Shown here piece after piece: positions 1 to 7,253 of a DNA stretch of 7,500 bases. Source of the stretch: Bacteroidetes bacterium UBA4408 (GTDB taxonomy: Bacteria; Bacteroidota; Bacteroidia; UBA4408); NCBI GenBank assembly GCA_002389785.1, contig DGQS01000240.1, forward strand, positions 1 to 7,500, given 5' to 3'. A program made the translations under genes and the position numbers. Numbering within the stretch: position 1 is the stretch's first letter; every line of letters begins with the position of its first letter. The notes beneath the pieces were generated by a model. The model was given only the letters and a program-made list of their open reading frames with translations, was not told the origin of the DNA and made no database searches.

Positions 1-1
1 A

Positions 2-625
2 GAAGATTGTGCTCAAGCACATGGAGCTTCCTATAAATCGATTAAAGCCGGCAATTGGGGAACTTTGGCAGCATTTAGCTTTTACCCTACTAAAAATTTG
101 GGTGCATTGGCCGATGCTGGTGCGATTACCTGCAACAGCCATGCATTGGAAACATCTTTAAAATCACTGCGAAATTATGGCTCACATGTGAAATATTACA
201 ACGATGTGATTGGTTATAATTCGCGCTTGGACGAGGTTCAAGCAGCCTTTTTAAGTATTAAATTGAAGCAGCTAGATGCGATAAATGCGCACAAAAATAA
301 ATTAGCTTCAATATATCTAGAACATTTGAAAGCTGATTTTATTAAACCAATTACACATCCCGATTACGATGATGTGTATCATATATTTTGTATACGCCAT
401 CCCAAACGAAATGAGCTAAAAGAGTATTTATTGAAGCACCAAATAAAAACCGAAATTCATTATCCGGTAGCACCAAATAAGCAAAAAGCAATGATTGGCA
501 TACTTGATCATCAACAAAGCCCAATTGCCGAAGAAATTCATCAAACTACTTTGAGTTTACCCATTTCATTTTTTCATACTGAACAAGAGATTCATCAGGT
601 AATCGAAATCATGAATCAATTTTAA
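2..625 (+). CDS. DegT/DnrJ/EryC1/StrS-family sugar aminotransferase, 3' part (5' end outside window)
   Basis: This is the C-terminal part of a PLP-dependent aminotransferase that moves an amino group, usually from glutamate, to a keto-sugar nucleotide in the cytoplasm. The frame is open from base 2, so the gene enters the window already running; 207 residues are visible, against about 360-380 for the family. Numbering from the first visible residue, EDCAQAHG (1-8) carries the Asp (D2) and Gln (Q5) that contact [14 protein letters not shown] (25-35) carries the Schiff-base lysine K31 (bases 92-94). An [10 protein letters not shown] block and the late IHYP motif are also typical. The usual GD-[AG]-GA stretch after the lysine reads ADAGA, a conservative change. 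A TTG at 65 lies inside the PLP domain and is not the start. The [10 protein letters not shown] and HYP signatures resemble dTDP-sugar 3-aminotransferases (FdtB/QdtB type), but the substrate cannot be fixed from this part. The stop is 2 bases before the next gene. Confidence 0.95.
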   Translation, partial: EDCAQAHGASYKSIKAGNWGTLAAFSFYPTKNLGALADAGAITCNSHALETSLKSLRNYGSHVKYYNDVIGYNSRLDEVQAAFLSIKLKQLDAINAHKNKLASIYLEHLKADFIKPITHPDYDDVYHIFCIRHPKRNELKEYLLKHQIKTEIHYPVAPNKQKAMIGILDHQQSPIAEEIHQTTLSLPISFFHTEQEIHQVIEIMNQF

Positions 626-627
626 CA

Positions 628-1440
628 ATGCCTACAATCTCTGTCATTACTATAAATTATAACAATTTGACCGGTTTAAAACAAACGGTAGCGAGTGTTA
701 TAAATCAAGTTGGTGCCGATTTCGAATACCTCCTTATAGATGGTGGTTCCAGTGATGGCAGCAAAGAATTTATTCAGCAAAATCAGCATCAATTCAGCTA
801 TTGGGTTTCTGAAAAAGATGCTGGAATTTATGCTGCCATGAACAAGGGAATTGACAGAGCAAAAGGTGACTATTGCCTTTTCTTAAACAGTGGTGATGTG
901 CTTGTTAATAGCGATATTTTGAACAAAGTAATTTCGTTGCATCGAAATGAATCAATACTTTATGGTGAATTAATTTTTGATTTTGGAGAAGGAAAAGAAA
1001 AACTCGCCAAGCTTCCTAAACAACTTAACTTGTTGCATCTTTATTCAGATAATATTTGGCATCCGGCAAGTTTTATAAAACGAAATTTACTCTTGAGTTT
1101 TGGAAAATACAATGAAACATTTAGCATCGCTGCTGATTACGAATTTTTCTTTTACACACTCGGAATACAAAAAGAAAGCAGCTATTATCTTGATTTTCCC
1201 ATCAGTAAATATGCGAGCGATGGCATAAGCTCGCTTCCTGAAAACGCCGACCGAGTAATGAATGAGCGCACTCGTGTACACCAAAAATATTTAAATAGGC
1301 AACAACTGAAAGTACTCGAAAATTGGAAAAAATATAAATCGGAAGCTCTTGCTAATTGGATAAGCAAAAGGTATTTTTTAAATTCTGTGTTAGATAATTT
1401 ACTGGCTATTTACCACAAGTTCAGAAATAAAAAATGGTAA
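628..1440 (+). CDS. GT2-family glycosyltransferase (WcaA-like)
   Basis: A 270-residue GT-A fold, inverting family 2 glycosyltransferase, expected to add one sugar from a nucleotide donor to a lipid-linked glycan at the cytoplasmic face of the membrane. The N-terminus has the first Rossmann strand (ISVITINYNN, 4-13). DGGSSDGS (38-45) is the nucleotide-binding motif, EKDAGIYAAMNKGI (62-75) is the typical helix, and LNSGD (86-90) stands at the DXD position with D90 as the likely metal ligand. WHPASF (144-149) and AADYE (168-172) match the acceptor-side H-P/Q and (A)DYE signature of this GT2 subgroup, where the Asp or Glu is the probable catalytic base. No membrane segment is evident. The ATG lies 2 bases after the aminotransferase stop and opens directly on the first strand, so the start is secure. 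The 3' end overlaps the next gene by 7 bases. Donor and acceptor are unknown. Confidence 0.93.
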   Translation: MPTISVITINYNNLTGLKQTVASVINQVGADFEYLLIDGGSSDGSKEFIQQNQHQFSYWVSEKDAGIYAAMNKGIDRAKGDYCLFLNSGDVLVNSDILNKVISLHRNESILYGELIFDFGEGKEKLAKLPKQLNLLHLYSDNIWHPASFIKRNLLLSFGKYNETFSIAADYEFFFYTLGIQKESSYYLDFPISKYASDGISSLPENADRVMNERTRVHQKYLNRQQLKVLENWKKYKSEALANWISKRYFLNSVLDNLLAIYHKFRNKKW

Positions 1441-2561
1441 ACGCATCCCCAAAAATAACTTTCTTTACACCGAGTTTTGCAAGCACAGGTTCAGAAATTG
1501 TATTGTGCAACATGCTCAATTCACTCAGCCCAGCTATTTCAGCGAAACTTGTTAGTTATTATTCGGGAGGAAGTTTATGGACTAAGCTCAGAAGTAAGCA
1601 AAGTAAAAGGTCCTTGTATCATTTCAATCCACAAAATGGAATTTTCGCACGACTATTTCATCGCTTGGAGAAGTCCTTTTTAGTTCCTAAAAAATTAAAC
1701 CAGTATAAAAATTCAGTTTGGTATATCAATACCATCGTACTTCCCGAAATACTTGAATTTGCAGCTGCTCATGGCATTCGCACCATAGTACATTCGCACG
1801 AAATGGAACACATGTATAATTTGTTGTCTGCACAGCAACTTAAACAGCTAATACACTATCCTGAATTAATTATAGCCAATTCTGCTGCGAGTGAAAAAGT
1901 TTTGAATGAACTAGGTAGAACGAATAAAATCAAGCGCATTTACCCTGCCATTAAAAGCATAACTAAGCAAAGAGACATAGCTGCTTATACCAGTTTTCGT
2001 AAAAAATTAGGAATCTCAAGTACTGAAAAACTTTGGGTTATGTGCGGTACACTTGATTCGAATAAAAACCCTGAGTTGTTTATTCAAACTGCAAAATTGG
2101 TGTTGGAAGCTTCTAGCAATTACAAATTTATGTGGATTGGTGGAAGTGAGGATGTGGCATATACAGCTGCAATTCAACAAATGGCAAAAGAAAATAACTT
2201 AACCGAAAAAATAATTTGGACCGGCAATTTAGGAGATGAATACCTTAGTTATTTTAATTGTACTGATGGATTTATGCTGTGTTCAAAAAAGGAATCATTT
2301 TCAATGGTGACAATTGAAGCGCTATTATTGGGAATTCCGGTTGTTGCAAACAATTGTGGAGGGGTTTTAGAAATTCTTGAAGGCGGTTTGGGTATAATTA
2401 CAACAAGTGCAACTGAAATGGCAGAAGCAATTCTCCACTTCGAAAAACAAAATTATGTACCCAACTTGGATGCGATTCTGCAAAGGGTGTCAAAGTTTGA
2501 TGCAAATAAAATCGCAGTTGAATGGAATAAATTGTTGCACGAATTCCTTGTTAAGAAATGA
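1434..2561 (+). CDS. GT4-family glycosyltransferase
   Basis: A 375-residue GT-B fold, retaining family 4 glycosyltransferase of normal length. The N-terminal acceptor domain has the TGSE loop (18-21), equivalent to the GGSE/GG-type loop of the family, then VHSHEM (119-124) and IANS (147-150). The C-terminal donor domain begins near 'GTLDSNKNPELF' (from residue 205) and contains IGG (235-237). The E-x7-E motif is E287 and E295 within ESFSMVTIE, followed by a GIPVVANNCGG loop that contacts the donor nucleotide. The start overlaps the preceding gene through ATGGTAA (1434-1440), where the start of one gene and the stop of the other share 7 bases, suggesting translational coupling. The 3' end shares ATGA with the next gene. 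No transmembrane segment is apparent, so it should be a cytoplasmic or peripheral membrane enzyme. The sugar specificity cannot be told from sequence. Confidence 0.93.
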   Translation: MVNASPKITFFTPSFASTGSEIVLCNMLNSLSPAISAKLVSYYSGGSLWTKLRSKQSKRSLYHFNPQNGIFARLFHRLEKSFLVPKKLNQYKNSVWYINTIVLPEILEFAAAHGIRTIVHSHEMEHMYNLLSAQQLKQLIHYPELIIANSAASEKVLNELGRTNKIKRIYPAIKSITKQRDIAAYTSFRKKLGISSTEKLWVMCGTLDSNKNPELFIQTAKLVLEASSNYKFMWIGGSEDVAYTAAIQQMAKENNLTEKIIWTGNLGDEYLSYFNCTDGFMLCSKKESFSMVTIEALLLGIPVVANNCGGVLEILEGGLGIITTSATEMAEAILHFEKQNYVPNLDAILQRVSKFDANKIAVEWNKLLHEFLVKK

Positions 2562-3418
2562 AAACCATCTGTTTTTTCAGTAGTTATTTCAAGGGTGATT
2601 CGCTTCCTTACTATTGTGAAATATATTTATTGGAATTAAAAAAAAATTTTAACGAAGTAGTTTTACTAACTACAAAAAAGCCGAATGTTAGTGCTTGTAA
2701 CATACTTAATGAAAATGGAATTGAGTTGTTCATCGTAAACAATGAAGGTTTTGATTTTGGAATGTGGAGTAAAGCCTTTGATAAATACCCGGTCGAGAAT
2801 TATGATCGAATAGCACTGGTAAATGATTCCTGCATTTTATTTGCTCCTCTAAATCGCTTTATGGATTGGGTGAATACAACCAATGCCGATTGTTACGCCA
2901 TTTCAGAATCGCATGCAATTTCTTACCATTTGCAATCCTATTTCATGTTGCTAAACAAAAAAGCAATTTTAGCATTAAAAAATCATTTTAAGCAAACCGG
3001 TATTCAAGCCAACATTGGCGATGTTATTCGCAAATATGAAATTGGTATTTCAACTACTTGGCTTACTAATGGTTTGGTTTTGAAAGCCTTTCTTTCTAAC
3101 AATGGCTATCAGGGTGAATTTAGTCCTTATTACTATTTGATTGATGCACACCTGAAACAAGGCAGTCCAATGATCAAGAAAAAAATCATCTATTCCTCCT
3201 ACCGTAAAGACGAACTATTTACTTTACTAAGGATGAATTTTGAAATAGACCCAAAGTATTATCTCGAAAAAATAAAACAATTGCAGGGTACTCATTTATT
3301 GCTAAGCTACGAAAAGCTGCTTGCCGATTTGCCTCAACAAATGTCTACTTTTGAGAAGTTTATGTACCGCTTAAAAAAATCAGTATTTCAGTTTGCAAAA
3401 CGCCTACTAAGAAAATGA
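2558..3418 (+). CDS. RgpF-like protein (rhamnan synthesis F family), putative glycosyltransferase
   Basis: A 286-residue protein with the characteristic motifs of the rhamnan synthesis protein F family (Pfam PF05045, named after streptococcal RgpF). N-E-G-F-D-F-G-M-W lies at 62-70 (the family's N-x-G-x-D-x-G pattern), YDRIALVNDS at 82-91 (the family's 'YD..+l.NDS'), ADCYAISES at 110-118, and YHLQSYF at 123-129 (the highly conserved HLQSYF). The family acts in polysaccharide assembly, and several members are thought to transfer rhamnose or a related deoxysugar; the activity of this one is inferred only. It is about half the length of streptococcal RgpF and consists of the core domain alone plus a C-terminal tail. 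It starts at an ATG that overlaps the previous stop (ATGA, 2558-2561) and ends in another ATGA overlap, placing it firmly in the operon. No signal peptide or membrane span is seen. Confidence 0.85.
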   Translation: MKTICFFSSYFKGDSLPYYCEIYLLELKKNFNEVVLLTTKKPNVSACNILNENGIELFIVNNEGFDFGMWSKAFDKYPVENYDRIALVNDSCILFAPLNRFMDWVNTTNADCYAISESHAISYHLQSYFMLLNKKAILALKNHFKQTGIQANIGDVIRKYEIGISTTWLTNGLVLKAFLSNNGYQGEFSPYYYLIDAHLKQGSPMIKKKIIYSSYRKDELFTLLRMNFEIDPKYYLEKIKQLQGTHLLLSYEKLLADLPQQMSTFEKFMYRLKKSVFQFAKRLLRK

Positions 3419-4416
3419 AAATCAGCATTTGTATTCCTACTTACAATGGCGAAAAATATTTGAATGAATGTCTGGATTCATGCATCAATCAAAGTTTTCG
3501 CGATTTTGAAGTAGTCATTGTTGACGATGGTTCTACGGATGCTACGCTTGCTATTTGCAAACAGTTTCAAGCCAAAGATTCTCGTATTAAAATTCACCAA
3601 AATGTATCTAACCTTGGCTTAGTTAACAATTGGAACAAGTGCCTGGAACTTGCAAGTGGTGAATGGATAAAATTTGTTTTTCAGGACGATTATTTAACAC
3701 ATGACTGTCTTGAAAAATTTGTGGAGGTTATAAATGAGAAATCTTTTTTACTGGTAAGCAAACGCAGTTTTATATTACCTACAAATGCTTCACCAAAATT
3801 AAGGCAGTATTACTTGAATGAAGTTAGAACACTCGAAAACACCGGAATTAAAAGTCTGGATGGGTATTTTACCGGGGAACAAATTAGCCGTCTGGCTGTA
3901 GAAAACATTTGCTTAAATTTTATTGGTGAACCCAGCCTTAGCCTTTTTAAAAAATCGCTACTAAATGAGTGTGGAAATTTCAATGCAGATTTAGCACAAA
4001 TTTGTGATTTAGAATTTTTGCAGCGCATTGGCAGCAGGTTTGGTTTAACCTATATTTCCAAACAACTGTGTCATTTTAGAATTCACAACGAGTCAACCAC
4101 CTCTCAAAATTTAGGAAAAAAAGGGTATCAGTTATCGCATATTGATCCGATTATTTTAGCTCATCAAATGTTGTATGCAAAAGAATACGACAGATTTAGA
4201 AATTCACTAAATCGATTACAACTTAACAAACTTAGCAGTTATTTTAAGGTACGAACTTATGAGGCGTATAAACAAGCTCAGCTATCCGTTGAGCATAAAG
4301 AAGTTTTTGATGCTATTGCTGAAAAGTTTGTTGAAATAAAAAAGTGCATTCCTGCAAAATTGCTTACAAAATGTACATATTTACTTGTTCAACTTAAACG
4401 TCGATTCGCCAATTAG
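3415..4416 (+). CDS. GT2-family glycosyltransferase
   Basis: A 333-residue family 2 glycosyltransferase with clear GT-A features. The first strand is ISICIPTYNGEKYL (3-16). VDDGSTDAT (36-44) is the canonical UDP/dTDP-binding motif. A NLGLVNNWNKCLELASGEW region (66-84) leads into FQDD (89-92), the DXD-type metal site. It looks intact and is the most canonical of the three GT2 enzymes here. The C-terminal third (from about residue 240) is lysine-rich and helical in character, probably acceptor or membrane-surface binding; this is an inference. The ATG overlaps the RgpF-like stop (ATGA, 3415-3418). The TAG stop at 4414-4416 is followed after 4 bases by the next ATG. The 'GLVNNWN...FQDD' pattern is common among GT2 enzymes of O-antigen and exopolysaccharide clusters, but the donor sugar is unknown. 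Confidence 0.93.
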   Translation: MKISICIPTYNGEKYLNECLDSCINQSFRDFEVVIVDDGSTDATLAICKQFQAKDSRIKIHQNVSNLGLVNNWNKCLELASGEWIKFVFQDDYLTHDCLEKFVEVINEKSFLLVSKRSFILPTNASPKLRQYYLNEVRTLENTGIKSLDGYFTGEQISRLAVENICLNFIGEPSLSLFKKSLLNECGNFNADLAQICDLEFLQRIGSRFGLTYISKQLCHFRIHNESTTSQNLGKKGYQLSHIDPIILAHQMLYAKEYDRFRNSLNRLQLNKLSSYFKVRTYEAYKQAQLSVEHKEVFDAIAEKFVEIKKCIPAKLLTKCTYLLVQLKRRFAN

Positions 4417-4420
4417 TACC

Positions 4421-5182
4421 ATGAAATTTTCCATCATCATACCTTCTTACAATCAGGAAAATTATATTGAAGCTACACTTCAAAATGTACTTTTATTGAA
4501 AAACAAAGCGCTTGAGAAGGGCATTGAAATTGAGATTTTATTGTTTGATAGTGAATCGAATGAAGCTGTATTAAATAGTATATCAAAGTATGCGGATCAG
4601 CTTTCAAAAGTGGAAATTAAAAAGGATTTGGGGCAGTACGATGCCATAAACAAAGGGATTACAGCCTGCAGTGGCGATTACTGGACCTGGCTAAACACTG
4701 ACGATACCTTAGATATTGAAGGTTTTTTAAAACTAGCTGAATTGGTAAAAAACAAGCCTTCCATTGATTATATATATGGCGGAGTAAATTATATGGATGC
4801 GGCCGGTAATTACCTTAAAAATTATAGAGCTTATCCCCTTTCCCTAAAAACATTGGTGCATAAGGATCCTGCGATTTTTCAACCGGGTTCATTTTTCAAA
4901 AAATCATTTACAACTAAAATAGGCTTGCTTGCCTCCTATCGATGTTGTTTCGATTACGAGTATATTTTGCGTTGCATGAAAAACGGTGCTGAAATGTATT
5001 GTTGTGATTTTGCTTTATCAAACTTTAGGTATTACACTGCTTCAAAAACCGGAAGTATCATTCCTGTATTTATTCGTGAACAATTGACAATAAGTAAACT
5101 TTACGGACGAACATTTTGGAGTTTCATGACTTGGTTTGCACACTTGCGTTTACTTAAACACTCCTTATTTCCACGCAAATGA
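4421..5182 (+). CDS. GT2-family glycosyltransferase with divergent nucleotide-binding motif
   Basis: A 253-residue GT2 enzyme. I place the start at ATG 4421, because FSIIIPSYNQENYI (from residue 3) is the first Rossmann strand and the ATG lies 4 bases after the previous stop. An in-frame TTG at 4385 would add 12 unlikely residues and overlap the upstream gene by 32 bases. KDLGQYDAINKGI (68-80) and WLNTDD (90-95, the DXD site) are well kept, as are the FQPGSFF and FDYEYILR segments further on, which match the acceptor-side Q-P and DYE signatures. The position that normally reads D-G-G-S-T-D instead reads FDSESNE (42-48), so only D43 and S46 follow the usual pattern. It resembles the GT2 at 628-1440 in subgroup (D-x-G-x-Y-x-A-x-N-K-G-I) more than the one at 3415. 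The gene ends in an ATGA overlap with the next gene. Confidence 0.9.
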   Translation: MKFSIIIPSYNQENYIEATLQNVLLLKNKALEKGIEIEILLFDSESNEAVLNSISKYADQLSKVEIKKDLGQYDAINKGITACSGDYWTWLNTDDTLDIEGFLKLAELVKNKPSIDYIYGGVNYMDAAGNYLKNYRAYPLSLKTLVHKDPAIFQPGSFFKKSFTTKIGLLASYRCCFDYEYILRCMKNGAEMYCCDFALSNFRYYTASKTGSIIPVFIREQLTISKLYGRTFWSFMTWFAHLRLLKHSLFPRK

Positions 5183-6273
5183 AACGTATCTTATTGTTGT
5201 CGGATGCAGGGTCGGAACATACCGAAAAATGGGCTTTAGGCTTAGCCTCCAAAGGATTTGAAATAGGACTCTTTAGCATCACTCCGGCTGCGTATGATTG
5301 GTACAGCGAACAGCTCAACCTGCAGTTTTTAAATTCATATGCAACAACTAAAAGAGGCAATTCAATTTTCTCAAAATTAAATTACCTAGGACTATTACCT
5401 CAATTAAAAAGGGCAATAAAAAAATTCAATCCGCATATAGTACATGCGCACTATGCAAGTAGTTATGGCTTATTAGCCCGCTTATCAGGATTTACACCTT
5501 ATTTTATTTCTGCTTGGGGTACAGATGTGATGAAGTTTCCTTACCGAAATTTTTTATTCCGTAAATTGCTTGTGCAAAATTTAGAACAGGCTGCTATGGT
5601 TTTTGCAACCAGTGAAACCATAAAATCATACATCGCTAAATTAACAAACATTGAGGTAAAAATTATTTATTTTGGTGTAGATGTTCAGCAATTTAAACCT
5701 TCTGAGAAGCTTGCATTATTTGATTCAGATGCGATTGTTATTGCAGCCATTAAACCCATTGAACCAATTTACTGCACCGATACATTACTTGAAGCATTTG
5801 CAGTAGTATCAAAAAAGTATTCACATTTAAAATTAAGGCTATTGCTTGTTGGAGATGGTAGTTTAAAGGCAGAGCTTCAAGCGAATGCCGAAAAAATGGG
5901 AATTTCAAATCAGATAAAATTTACCGGAAGAGTTAATTTTAATGAAATTGCAAGCTATTTTAATACAGCTGATATATTTGTAAATATTTCGGAATACGAA
6001 AGTTTTGGAGTTTCAGTAATTGAAGCAGCAGCATGTGAAAAACCTGTTATTGTTACTGATGTTGGTGGCTTGAAAGAAATTGTAGTCGATAAAATAACAG
6101 GATTTAGAATTCCCGTGCGTGATGTAGAAAAAACAGTCTGGGCAATAGACCAATTGTTATCGAATACCGAACTTAGAATTAGCATGGGAAAAAAGGGAAG
6201 ATTAAAGGTGATAGAGCAATTTGAATGGGAGAGTAATTTAAGTAAGATGGTGAAATTTTATACTGAATACTAA
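5179..6273 (+). CDS. GT4-family glycosyltransferase
   Basis: A 364-residue retaining GT4 enzyme with a complete GT-B architecture. The N-terminal domain has GSEHTEKW (11-18; the family often has S-x-H-T/x-x-W here), VHAHYASSYGLL (88-99), SAWGTDV (111-117) and ATSE (143-146). The linker FGVDVQQFKP (165-174) is the classic 'G-V-D-x-x-x-F-x-P' signature. The C-terminal domain has KPIEPIYCTDTLLEAF (192-207), VGDGS (224-228), FTGRV (248-252) and the E-x7-E motif E274 and E282 within ESFGVSVIE, followed by KPVIVTDVGG. All catalytic-region residues expected for the family are present. The ATG overlaps the upstream stop (ATGA, 5179-5182). The next gene starts 11 bases downstream, the widest gap in the window. 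It probably adds one sugar of the repeat unit at the inner face of the cytoplasmic membrane; the specificity is unknown. Confidence 0.94.
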   Translation: MKRILLLSDAGSEHTEKWALGLASKGFEIGLFSITPAAYDWYSEQLNLQFLNSYATTKRGNSIFSKLNYLGLLPQLKRAIKKFNPHIVHAHYASSYGLLARLSGFTPYFISAWGTDVMKFPYRNFLFRKLLVQNLEQAAMVFATSETIKSYIAKLTNIEVKIIYFGVDVQQFKPSEKLALFDSDAIVIAAIKPIEPIYCTDTLLEAFAVVSKKYSHLKLRLLLVGDGSLKAELQANAEKMGISNQIKFTGRVNFNEIASYFNTADIFVNISEYESFGVSVIEAAACEKPVIVTDVGGLKEIVVDKITGFRIPVRDVEKTVWAIDQLLSNTELRISMGKKGRLKVIEQFEWESNLSKMVKFYTEY

Positions 6274-6284
6274 AGCATATTTGT

Positions 6285-7253
6285 GTGAAAATTAAATTGT
6301 TACCTGATACCGATTTTGCTGCTTTTGCAGAACTTGCGCTTTCGCAAGGGACTATATTTAATAGTGCAGCTTGGTTATCAAACTACGATTCATCATTTAA
6401 AGTGTATGGAATTTACACAAACGATAACAAGCTTATAGGTGGCTTTCATTTATTTACTGCCAAACTAGGAGGAATCTTATCGCATTGCAAAAACCCTCCA
6501 TTTACGCCGCATATAGGTCTTTTCTACTTGCAACAAAGTGGCACAAAATCAACAGCATTAAGTTTTGAGAAAAGCATTGGAACTTGTTTGGTTGATTTTT
6601 TAGAAAGTCTTTCCTATCCAATGCTAACCCTTGCATTACCTTATAGTTTCACCGATATGCAAGCTTTTAGTTGGAAAAAATACAAAGTGATTCCGAACTA
6701 TACTTACCGCTTAAATTTGGAACAAGATATAGAAGACCTGTTGAAGAATTTATCCGGCGATAAGCGTACCAGCATTAATAAAGCTGCAAAAGACAATGTT
6801 AAAATTGAATTGTGTACTGATTTGCAAGAAGTGAAACGCATGGTTGAAAATACCTATACACGAAAGGCTAAACAATTAAATTCCGGTATTGTAGATAAAA
6901 TCTTATTTCAATTTGCTAAGCCGGAAAATAGTTTTGCATTTATGGCGCATCATAATAATAGCGCAGCTGCTTTGAGTTTTTGTATTTACGATAATACAAC
7001 TGCTTATTATTTGCTTGGAGGATATGCTACAAACAACAAACATCAAGGCGCAGGAGTTTTAGCTTTATGGAATTGCATTTTACATGCAAAAAAATTGGGG
7101 TTAAAAACTTTCGACTTTGAAGGCTCGATGATACCGCAGGTTGAAAAATATTTTAGAGGATTTGGTGGTGATTTAATTCCTTATTTTACAATAAACAAAG
7201 CAAATTTTCTTTTAGAAACAGGGCTTAAATTAATAAAACGGGATACCTTTTAG
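6285..7253 (+). CDS. FemAB/BioF2-like GNAT-fold acyltransferase or aminoacyltransferase
   Basis: A 322-residue protein of the FemAB/'acetyltransferase 6' (BioF2-like, PF13480) type, built of two GNAT-like halves. It has TIFNSAAWL near residue 23 (family 't-F-x-s-x-x-W'), NPPFTPHIGLFY before residue 90, the DKRTSINKAAK helix in the middle, LLGGYATNN before the acyl-donor region, and FDFEGSMIPQVEKYFRGFGG at 276-295, a strong C-terminal signature. Such proteins transfer acetyl or aminoacyl groups. In this setting an amide-linked or ester-linked acyl group on an amino sugar is plausible, but the substrate is inferred from context only. The start is GTG 6285: the nearest in-frame upstream stop is TGA 6264-6266, no ATG lies between, and the next in-frame Met is near residue 113. 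No signal peptide is seen, so it should be cytoplasmic. The stop TAG shares its last base with the next gene's GTG. Confidence 0.85.
   Translation: MKIKLLPDTDFAAFAELALSQGTIFNSAAWLSNYDSSFKVYGIYTNDNKLIGGFHLFTAKLGGILSHCKNPPFTPHIGLFYLQQSGTKSTALSFEKSIGTCLVDFLESLSYPMLTLALPYSFTDMQAFSWKKYKVIPNYTYRLNLEQDIEDLLKNLSGDKRTSINKAAKDNVKIELCTDLQEVKRMVENTYTRKAKQLNSGIVDKILFQFAKPENSFAFMAHHNNSAAALSFCIYDNTTAYYLLGGYATNNKHQGAGVLALWNCILHAKKLGLKTFDFEGSMIPQVEKYFRGFGGDLIPYFTINKANFLLETGLKLIKRDTF

Noticed and set aside
65..625. Aminotransferase annotated as starting at TTG 65
   Set aside because: The frame is open back to base 2 and already encodes the PLP-binding EDCAQAHG motif, so the TTG is internal and the gene is simply cut by the window edge.
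1087..1367. Two overlapping minus-strand open frames inside the first GT2 gene
   Set aside because: Cysteine- and phenylalanine-rich low-information translations opposite the well-supported DYE region of GT2; antisense shadows.
1477..1683. Plus-strand open frame of 68 codons inside the first GT4 gene
   Set aside because: Out of frame with a strong GT4 sequence and without any family signal.
3810..4028. Minus-strand open frame of 72 codons inside the second GT2 gene
   Set aside because: Shadow of a real gene; no motif and no independent leader.
4385..4420. Upstream TTG start for the third GT2 gene
   Set aside because: It adds 12 residues that match no family feature and overlaps the previous gene by 32 bases. 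ATG 4421 begins right at the first Rossmann strand and 4 bases after the previous stop.
5154..5360. Minus-strand open frame of 68 codons across the GT2/GT4 junction
   Set aside because: Antisense to the ATGA overlap and to the GSEHTEKW N-terminus of the GT4 gene; no coding signal of its own.
5955..6185. Minus-strand open frame of 76 codons opposite the GT4 donor domain
   Set aside because: Antisense to the conserved E-x7-E region, with serine/threonine-rich translation typical of shadows.
6276..6283. CATATTTG before the GNAT gene, similar to the Bacteroidota -7 promoter element TAnnTTTG
   Set aside because: It has one mismatch, no TTTG -33 element is visible at proper spacing, and transcription would begin at or inside the GTG start. 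Chance in AT-rich DNA is the better explanation.
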